Source: Stenotrophomonas terrae
GTDB taxonomy: Bacteria; Pseudomonadota; Gammaproteobacteria; Xanthomonadales; Xanthomonadaceae
Direction of reading: 5' to 3'
Assembly: GCF_001431465.1 (NCBI RefSeq)
Contig: NZ_LDJJ01000017.1
Span: 141,646-205,645 of the forward strand
DNA: 64,000 nt
In this document: piece by piece, positions 58,023 through 64,000 of the stretch
How positions within the stretch are numbered: the stretch's first letter is position 1
Layout of the letters: each line of letters opens with the position of its first letter
Notes under the pieces: generated by a model
What the model was told of the DNA's origin: nothing
The model's input: only the letters and a program-made list of their open reading frames with translations
Database searches by the model: none
Made by a program: the position numbers and the translations under genes

Positions 58023-60734
58023 ATGAACGAGTACCGCAGCAGCGTTGTCTTCGCCACCCCCGATCTGCCCCTGCGCGACGATGTGCGCCGCCTTGGTGCG
58101 CTGGTCGGCGATCTGATTTCCGAACAGGTATCGCCCGGCTTCCTCGATGAGGTGGAAGACGTGCGCACCGCCGCCATTGCCCGCCGCGAAAGCCAGGCGC
58201 CATTGGCGCCGCTGAGCACGCAGCTGGCCGGCCGTTCGCCGCGCGATGCCGAAGCATTGGTGCGTGCCTTCAGTACCTATTTCCAGGTGGTCAATATCGC
58301 CGAGCGCGTGCACCGCATCCGCCGTCGCCGCGACTATCAGCGTGCCGGCACCAAGCGTCCGCAGCCGGAAGGCCTGCATGACGCCCTGCTTGCGCTCAAG
58401 GCGCAGGGCGTGACCCCGGAAGAGCTGGCGCAATGGCTGCCGCAGATCGATATCGAGCCGGTGTTCACCGCGCATCCCACCGAAGCCGTGCGGCGTGCCC
58501 TGCTGGAAAAAGAACAGTTGATGGTCGCCGCCCTGGTCGACAACCTCGACGGCCAGCGCACACCCGGTGAACAGGCAGCCGATGCGGCGCGTTTCCGCAT
58601 GGCGCTGACCGCTTCCTGGCAGACGGCAGACTCCTCGCCGGTGCGCCCCACCGTTGACGACGAGCGCGAGCACGTTGGTTTCTATCTCACCCGCGTGTTG
58701 TACCGGGTGATCCCGGTGTTCTACGAATCGCTGGAACAGGCCCTGCGCGACACCTGGGGCCGAACCCTGCCACTGCCGCGGCTGTTGCGTTTCGGCACAT
58801 GGGTGGGCGGCGACATGGATGGCAATCCCAATGTCGATGCCGGCACCATCACCAACACCTTGAACGCGCAACGCAGCGCCGTACTCGGCCTGTACCTGAA
58901 AGACATGGTCGCGCTGGCCAGCCTGCTCAGCCAATCGACCGAACTGGTCGGTGTCAGCGATGCGGTGCAGGCGCGTTTGCAGGAATACCAGCAGCTGCTG
59001 CCGCAGGTGAAGTCGCGTCCGCGTCATGCCGACATGCCGTATCGCCTGCTCAACGACCGCATGCGCGCACGTCTGCAGGCCACGCTGGAAGATGCGGTGG
59101 GCGCCTATGCATCACCGGAAGAATTCATCCATGACATCCAGCTGATTCTGGACAGCCTTGAGGCCAACAAGGGCAAGCACGCCGGTTGGTTCTCGGTGCG
59201 GCGCCTGTTGTGGCGCGTGCGCACCTTCGGCTTCCACCTGGCGCGTCTGGACGTGCGGCAGGAATCCAGCGTGCACTCACGCGCGCTGGCCGAAGTGCTG
59301 GGCGGGCAGGAGGCATTCGATGCGCTCGACGATGCCGCGCGCGCGCAGCTGTTGTCGCCGTACGCGGCGGGCAGCGCAGTGCTGGCGCACGGCGAGGACG
59401 AGGCCGGGCAGCGCCTGGATAAGGTATTCGCTGCGCTGGCCGATGCACGCCGCCGCCACGGTGCCGATGCGCTGGGCAGCTACATCATTTCGATGGCGCA
59501 TGATCGTGGCGATGTATTGGCTGTGCTGGCCCTGGCACGACGTGGCGGCCTGCTGGATGCCGACAACGCGGTGCCGCTGGATATCGCACCGCTGTTCGAA
59601 ACCGTCGACGATCTGCAGCGCGGCACCGCAACGTTGCACGACCTGCTGGCCGACCCGGTCTATCGCGCACATCTGGCCGCACGCGACAACGTGCAGATGG
59701 TGATGCTGGGCTATTCGGACAGTGGCAAGGACGGCGGCATCGCCGCCTCGCGTTGGGGCCTGCAACATGCGCAGGTCGAACTGCTGGACGCAGCGGCTGA
59801 GTATGGCGTCAAGCTGACTTTCTTCCACGGCCGTGGTGGCTCGATCAGCCGCGGCGGCACCAAGACCACCCATGCGGTCACCGCGTCACCGCGCGGCAGC
59901 ATCGGTGGCCGCCTGCGCGTTACCGAGCAGGGCGAGGTGATCCACCGCAAGTACGGCATCCGCGCGCTGGCGCTGCGCTCGCTGGAACAGTCAGCAGGTG
60001 CGGTGTTACGCGCCAGTTTGCGTCCTCGTGCCACTGAGCCACGTGAGGAACAGTGGAAGCCAGTGATGGCGCTGGTGGCCGAACAGAGTTCGGCGGCCTA
60101 TCGCGCGTTTGTTGGCGAAGCGCAGTTCATGAACTACTTCCGCCAGGCCACGCCGATCGATGTGATCGAGCGCATGACGCTGGGTTCACGCCCATCGCGG
60201 CGGCTGGGCCAGGACGCGGCGCTGACCAATCTCCGCGCGATCCCCTGGGTTTTTGCGTGGAGCCAGGCGCGCGCGGTGATCCCGGGCTGGTTCGGCGTGG
60301 GCAGTGGCCTGCAGGCGGCGGCCGATGCCGGGCATGAGCAGACGCTGCGCGAGATGGCGCACGACTGGCCGTTCTTCGAAACCTTCCTCGACGATATGTC
60401 GATGGTGCTCAGCAAGGGCGATATCCACATTGCCGAGCAGTTCTCCAAGCTGGCCGGCCCGCTGCACGAACAGTTCTTCCCGTTGATCCGCGAAGAACTG
60501 GCGTTGACCGCGCATTGGGTGAAGCGCTTGAGCGGCCAGCAGGAGCTGCTGGAACAGGACCCGCGGTTGGCCCTGTCGATCCGCCTGCGCAACCCCTACA
60601 TCGACCCGATCAGCATCCTGCAGGTGGATCTGTTGCAGCGTTGGCGTGCAAGTGATCGCCAGGACGAAGGCCTGCTGCGTGCCCTGGTAGCCTGCGTGAA
60701 CGGCGTATCGCAAGGCGTACAAAACACCGGCTGA
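58023..60734 (+). CDS. ppc: Phosphoenolpyruvate carboxylase
   Basis: 903 residues. Carboxylates PEP to oxaloacetate, refilling the TCA cycle. Catalytic His151 in [33 protein letters not shown] (near 602-614, with Arg604) and the C-terminal [17 protein letters not shown] motif are present. The sequence near GGSISRGG differs from the enteric GGTVGRGG and is nearer to the xanthomonad branch. ATG 58023 gives the family start MNEYRSS; the upstream frame is not conserved. Confidence 0.96.
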   Translation: MNEYRSSVVFATPDLPLRDDVRRLGALVGDLISEQVSPGFLDEVEDVRTAAIARRESQAPLAPLSTQLAGRSPRDAEALVRAFSTYFQVVNIAERVHRIRRRRDYQRAGTKRPQPEGLHDALLALKAQGVTPEELAQWLPQIDIEPVFTAHPTEAVRRALLEKEQLMVAALVDNLDGQRTPGEQAADAARFRMALTASWQTADSSPVRPTVDDEREHVGFYLTRVLYRVIPVFYESLEQALRDTWGRTLPLPRLLRFGTWVGGDMDGNPNVDAGTITNTLNAQRSAVLGLYLKDMVALASLLSQSTELVGVSDAVQARLQEYQQLLPQVKSRPRHADMPYRLLNDRMRARLQATLEDAVGAYASPEEFIHDIQLILDSLEANKGKHAGWFSVRRLLWRVRTFGFHLARLDVRQESSVHSRALAEVLGGQEAFDALDDAARAQLLSPYAAGSAVLAHGEDEAGQRLDKVFAALADARRRHGADALGSYIISMAHDRGDVLAVLALARRGGLLDADNAVPLDIAPLFETVDDLQRGTATLHDLLADPVYRAHLAARDNVQMVMLGYSDSGKDGGIAASRWGLQHAQVELLDAAAEYGVKLTFFHGRGGSISRGGTKTTHAVTASPRGSIGGRLRVTEQGEVIHRKYGIRALALRSLEQSAGAVLRASLRPRATEPREEQWKPVMALVAEQSSAAYRAFVGEAQFMNYFRQATPIDVIERMTLGSRPSRRLGQDAALTNLRAIPWVFAWSQARAVIPGWFGVGSGLQAAADAGHEQTLREMAHDWPFFETFLDDMSMVLSKGDIHIAEQFSKLAGPLHEQFFPLIREELALTAHWVKRLSGQQELLEQDPRLALSIRLRNPYIDPISILQVDLLQRWRASDRQDEGLLRALVACVNGVSQGVQNTG

Positions 60735-60744
60735 GCCAGGTTTT

Positions 60745-60860
60745 GTAGTGCCGAGCCATGCTCGGCAGAGGCCTCACCAGCAATCCAAACCGTAGTGCCG
60801 AGCCATGCTCGGCAGAGGCATTCACTAGTAAAGCCTCTGCCGAGCATGGCTCGGCACTAC
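60745..60860. repeat. SMAG-type REP cluster, three units
   Basis: Direct units at 60745 and about 60792 and one inverse unit ending GGCACTAC at 60860, between ppc and the thioesterase gene (convergent). Confidence 0.9.
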
Positions 60861-60878
60861 AGGTGTCCGGATGCCTTG

Positions 60879-60907
60879 CCAGCCTCGCGGCTTACGCCGC
60901 TCCTACA
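60879..60907. repeat. Half element of the GTAGGAGCGGCG family
   Basis: CTCGCGGCTTACGCCGCTCCTAC, a single inverse arm as in 50141-50243, directly after a SMAG cluster. Confidence 0.8.
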
Positions 60908-60911
60908 AGAT

Positions 60912-61433
60912 CTACAGCGCAGGCACCGACAGATCCCCCTCCCCCGAGGGATTGCTCTTGAGCAGCTCTAGATGCCGCTGTTCCATTTCCTGGCGCAGCT
61001 GCCGGCGGATCTGCGCGGCAGCAAAGCGGCGCTTCTCGTCGCTGTTCGTCGGCACCAGCGGCGGCACTGGCGTCGGCCGACCATCGTCATCCACCGCTAC
61101 CATGGTGAAGAAGCAGCTGTTGGCATGGCGCACTGCGTTCTTGCGGATGTCTTCGGTCACGACCTTGATGCCGACCTCCATCGAGGAGTTGCCGGTGAAG
61201 TTCACCGAGGCCAGAAAAGTGACCAGTTCGCCGACCGCGATTGGCTGGCGGAACGTCACCTGGTCCACCGACAAGGTCACCACGTAGTTGCCGGCGTAGC
61301 GGCTGGCACAGGCATAGGCAACCTGGTCGAGCAGGCGCAGGATCGCGCCGCCGTGAACCTTGCCGGAGAAATTGGCCATTTCTGGCGACATCAACACGGT
61401 CATCGACAGCTGGTGGGCTTTATGTTCGTTCAT
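60912..61433 (-). CDS. Acyl-CoA thioesterase (hot-dog fold, YciA/BFIT type)
   Basis: 173 residues. SGKVHGGAILRLLDQVAYACA is the hot-dog active-site helix, with His27-Gly-Gly and the catalytic-type Asp36. FTGNSSMEVGIKV and the charged C-terminal tail match medium/long-chain acyl-CoA thioesterases. ATG 61433 is chosen over the codon five residues upstream by the family start. Confidence 0.88.
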   Translation of the reverse strand: MNEHKAHQLSMTVLMSPEMANFSGKVHGGAILRLLDQVAYACASRYAGNYVVTLSVDQVTFRQPIAVGELVTFLASVNFTGNSSMEVGIKVVTEDIRKNAVRHANSCFFTMVAVDDDGRPTPVPPLVPTNSDEKRRFAAAQIRRQLRQEMEQRHLELLKSNPSGEGDLSVPAL

Positions 61434-61508
61434 GGGGCTTACTGCCACTGCGGGAAGAGCAGGCTACTCCAGCCGGCGTGCAGGCGGTAGGCACACCAGC
61501 GCTCCCGT

Positions 61509-61692
61509 GTAGAGCCGAACCATGCTCGGCTTGGGCCTTGCCGGTAGAGCCTCTGCCGAGCATGGCTCGGCACTACAGGAACCCAGCATTTGTAGAGCCG
61601 AGCCATGCTCGGCTGGGGGCTTATCGGTAGAGCTTCTGCCGAGCATGGCTCGGCACTACAGGGATCTGGCGTTTGTAGGGCCGAGCCGTCGT
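61509..61692. repeat. SMAG-type REP cluster, four units plus a partial
   Basis: Two inverted pairs in tandem (61509 to about 61575, and about 61592-61659) and a truncated unit from GTAG 61675. The largest SMAG array of the window; it separates the thioesterase and cdsA genes. Confidence 0.9.
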
Positions 61693-61696
61693 GGGC

Positions 61697-62680
61697 TTAC
61701 TGAAAGTTGTAGCGCACCACGTGGAAGAACACCGGCGCAGAGAACACCACCGAGTCCAGACGGTCGAGGATGCCGCCGTGGCCTTCGATCATCTCGCCCC
61801 AGTCCTTGGCGCCCAGACTGCGCTTGACCGCCGACAACGCCAGCCCGCCAAGGAACCCGCAGATCACGATCAGCAGCGACAGGTACGCGGACTGCAGCGG
61901 CGAGAACGGGGTGATCCAGTACAACGCGGCACCGACGCCGGTTGCTGCCAGACCACCACCGACCAGGCCTTCAACGGTCTTGGACGGGCTGACCAGCGGG
62001 GCCAGCAGATGCTTGCCGAACAGCTTGCCGAACACGTACTGCAGCACGTCGCTGAGCTGTACCACCAGCAGCAGGTAGAACAGCAGCATCAGGTTCTGGC
62101 CTTCGTAGCCGGGGATGCGCAGCAACATCAGTGCCGGCGCATGGCTGAGGCAGAACACGGTGAGCATCACGCCCCACTGGATCTTGGTATTGCGCTCCAG
62201 GAAGTTCTCGGTGTCGCCTGACAACGCCGATATCGCCGGCAAGGCCAGGAAGCCGTATACCGGTATGCACATGACAAACAGGCCATACCAGTCGATGCCT
62301 ATCAGCCAGTATTGCAGCGGGATGGCGATGTAGAAGCACAGGCACAACGCCAGGTGATCGCCGCGTCGTGTTGGCGTCAGTGAAATGAATTCACGCAGGG
62401 CGAAGAAGGACAACAGTCCGAAGAACACCAGCGTGGCGATCTTGCCCAGCAGGAAGCAGAACAGCAGCACGCCGGCCATCACCCACCACGCACGGATGCG
62501 CGCGTTGAGGTTGTCCACCACCGAGCCGGGTTTGACCCGGCCAAGAACGAAACCGATCGAGCTGGCGAAGATCAATACGCCAAACACCCCGCCGATCATC
62601 CACCAGAAGCTGGGCGGGGCGCGTTCGATGGCCTGCTGCAGAAAGCTACCCAGCGGCAGTTGTTGGAAGACGTTGTTCAT
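61697..62680 (-). CDS. CdsA-like phosphatidate cytidylyltransferase
   Basis: 327 residues, about eight membrane helices. The CDP-diglyceride synthetase signature SAVKRSLGAKDWGEMIEGHGG...DRLDS lies near the C-terminus with all key Lys, Asp and His residues. Makes CDP-diacylglycerol for the CDP-alcohol phosphotransferase encoded in the same operon. It is the last gene of three overlapping ones and is likely a second CdsA beside a housekeeping copy near the bam/dxr genes elsewhere (inference). Confidence 0.9.
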   Translation of the reverse strand: MNNVFQQLPLGSFLQQAIERAPPSFWWMIGGVFGVLIFASSIGFVLGRVKPGSVVDNLNARIRAWWVMAGVLLFCFLLGKIATLVFFGLLSFFALREFISLTPTRRGDHLALCLCFYIAIPLQYWLIGIDWYGLFVMCIPVYGFLALPAISALSGDTENFLERNTKIQWGVMLTVFCLSHAPALMLLRIPGYEGQNLMLLFYLLLVVQLSDVLQYVFGKLFGKHLLAPLVSPSKTVEGLVGGGLAATGVGAALYWITPFSPLQSAYLSLLIVICGFLGGLALSAVKRSLGAKDWGEMIEGHGGILDRLDSVVFSAPVFFHVVRYNFQ

Positions 62681-63270
62681 GCCAGCTCCACCACGGCGTT
62701 GCGGGCGCGTTCCAGGAACTGCGCCTTGTCCTCATCGGGAATACGGGCCAAGGGCGCGCCGAAGCGTGCCGTGCACACCAAGGGCACCGGCACCATGCTG
62801 CCCTTGGGCAGCGCGCGCCGTGCGTTGTCCAGGTATACCGGCACCAGCTCCACATGCGGGAAATGCTGGGCCAAGTGGAACAGGCCGGCCTTGAACGGCA
62901 ACGGCAGCGGCTCCTGGTTGCGGGTGCCTTCCGGGAACAGGATCAGCGAATCACCGGCATTCAATGCGTCATGCAGCGGCTGCAGCGGATCGCCTTCGCA
63001 CTTGCTGCGGTCGCGCTCTATCAACACTGCATTGAAGCCCTTGTCGGCGATGAGCTTGCGTACTCCCTTGCTCCAGTAGTCGCGCGCGGCGACCGGGCGG
63101 GTGTGCTCGCGCAGTGCCGGTGGCAGTGCCGACCACAGCGCCACCGTATCCAGATGGCTGGAGTGGTTGGCGAAGTAGATGCGCTGGGTGTCGTTGGGGC
63201 GGCTGCCAACCCAACGTGGGTAGGCACCAATGAAAACCTTGACGGCGGCGACCAGCAGGCTTGAAAGCAT
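62677..63270 (-). CDS. PlsC-like 1-acylglycerol-3-phosphate acyltransferase
   Basis: 197 residues. Acyltransferase motif I NHSSHLD (His36, Asp41) and motif III FPEGTR (112-117) are intact. Would make phosphatidic acid, the substrate of the downstream CdsA-like enzyme. The start ATG 63270 abuts the previous gene and its stop overlaps the next start (ATGA), so the three genes are translated as a unit. Confidence 0.88.
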   Translation of the reverse strand: MLSSLLVAAVKVFIGAYPRWVGSRPNDTQRIYFANHSSHLDTVALWSALPPALREHTRPVAARDYWSKGVRKLIADKGFNAVLIERDRSKCEGDPLQPLHDALNAGDSLILFPEGTRNQEPLPLPFKAGLFHLAQHFPHVELVPVYLDNARRALPKGSMVPVPLVCTARFGAPLARIPDEDKAQFLERARNAVVELA

Positions 63271-63893
63271 CAGGTGCTTGCCTTGAGTTGCGCGGCGATG
63301 GCGCGGGTGCGGGTAATGCAGGTCAGCAGCGAGCCGGCAGCGATGATGATGGCCGCGGCGGGCAGGACGTAGGCGGTATTGCCGACCAGCTGTTCGATGA
63401 TGGCCAGCACACAGGCGGCGGTAAGCACGAACATGCGGTGCTGTTTGGCCATCGGCCCACGGAAGTCCTGGGGCAGGCCGAGGCTGGCACCGGACAGGCG
63501 TACGTATGCGGTGAGCGCGGCCAGCAATGCGCCCAACCAACCCAGCCAAGGCATGCTGGCAGCGTAGCCTAGGGCGATGATCAGCAGCGAATCGGCGATG
63601 CGGTCGGGGTACTCGTTGTAGAGCGCGCCAGTAGGTGTTTGCTTGCCGCCTTCCATCGCGACCATGCCGTCGAGCAGGTTGCAGATAAGGCGCAGCTGGA
63701 TGCAGATGGCGCAGGTCAGCAGGCCGAGCAGATTCGGCGTTGCCAGCAGCCCTACCGCAGCGATGGCGGCGAAGAACACGCTGAGTACCGAGATCTGGTT
63801 GGGTGTGATGGAAGAACGTGCCAGCGCGGCGCTCAGGCGTTGGGCCCAGCCGGTGGAACGGGCGGCAATTGGTCTACGGTCATTTTTCCCCAT
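63270..63893 (-). CDS. CDP-alcohol phosphatidyltransferase family protein, variant active site
   Basis: 207 residues with about six membrane helices. The CDP-alcohol motif is recognisable by spacing, NLLDGMVAM...GALYNEYPD, but the first Asp is Asn72, the motif Arg is Met80 and the third Asp is Asn93; Asp75, Gly76, Gly89 and Asp97 are kept, with an added Asp101. I recall this variant in a conserved PlsC/CdsA-linked subfamily. The product headgroup is unknown. ATG 63893 gives the shorter N-terminus. Confidence 0.8.
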   Translation of the reverse strand: MGKNDRRPIAARSTGWAQRLSAALARSSITPNQISVLSVFFAAIAAVGLLATPNLLGLLTCAICIQLRLICNLLDGMVAMEGGKQTPTGALYNEYPDRIADSLLIIALGYAASMPWLGWLGALLAALTAYVRLSGASLGLPQDFRGPMAKQHRMFVLTAACVLAIIEQLVGNTAYVLPAAAIIIAAGSLLTCITRTRAIAAQLKAST

Positions 63894-64000
63894 GCGCCGA
63901 TGGTAGTGCATTGGTGGTGAGGGCGGGCAGGGTGGGTGGCAGAAGGTGGTAACAGTGGTCTTGCCGGAGATGCTGCTTGAGCCTTGGCCTTGGCCTTGGC
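63894..64000. repeat. Upstream region of the phospholipid operon, ending in CCTTGG repeats
   Basis: Contains the 5' region of the operon and, at about 63978-64000, four tandem GCCTTG hexamers cut by the window edge. Similar in kind to the hexamer tract near 1.8-2.0 kb. Confidence 0.6.

Overview
The window is a high-GC chromosomal stretch from a gammaproteobacterium of the Xanthomonadaceae, most probably Stenotrophomonas. The gene order rsmI - rnpB - mraZ...ftsZ - lpxC - dciA - M23 peptidase - secA is the usual chromosomal backbone of this family. The many GTAG-ended palindromes (GTAGTGCCGAGCCATGCTCGGC) match the SMAG class of REP elements described from Stenotrophomonas maltophilia. The species call is inference; no rRNA or tRNA gene was seen.

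Layout. 1-2820: the end of rsmI, an unrecognised ORF with a nuclease-like motif, RNase P RNA, a low-complexity TTTGGC-rich spacer and an NRDE/TANGO2-type protein. 3035-18224: the division and cell-wall (dcw) operon mraZ-rsmH-ftsL-ftsI-murE-murF-mraY-ftsW-murG-murC-ftsQ-ftsA-ftsZ. It starts at a strong TTGACA promoter with a five-unit 10-bp MraZ box and ends in a hairpin. From mraZ to ftsA every junction is an overlap of start and stop codons, and the two real gaps (murG-murC, murC-ftsQ) are bridged by micro-ORFs that overlap both neighbours. No ddlB lies in the cluster. 18344-25000: lpxC, dciA (opposite strand), an M23 peptidase, secA with a leader hairpin and a clear terminator, and a Nudix/ThiE-like fusion. 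25027-32483: a DUF4124 secreted protein, metF, a DUF347 membrane protein, an APC permease, DUF3228 and DUF2809 proteins, and a ProP-type MFS transporter preceded by a structured RNA and an intrinsic terminator.

32484-50274 is the accessory part: an orphan type VI secretion (T6SS) effector island. Module A is vgrG1, a two-HKD phospholipase D effector (Tle5 type), two tandem near-identical Tli4-like lipoproteins that differ mainly in one helical segment, a truncated third copy, and a lower-GC DUF3304 lipoprotein. Module B is vgrG2 (same core, different C-terminus), a PGAP1/LCAT-like lipase and a Tli4-like periplasmic immunity candidate. No structural tss gene, Hcp, PAAR or adaptor protein is in the window, so delivery must rely on a T6SS encoded elsewhere.

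50275-64000 returns to ordinary chromosome: VOC protein, SDR, GyrI-like protein, DUF4287, an AadA-like nucleotidyltransferase, ahcY with an upstream SAH riboswitch, an S9 peptidase, ppc, a thioesterase, and a three-gene phospholipid operon (CDP-alcohol phosphotransferase variant, PlsC, CdsA). Intergenic spaces from 23.8 kb onward are studded with REP palindromes of at least three families.
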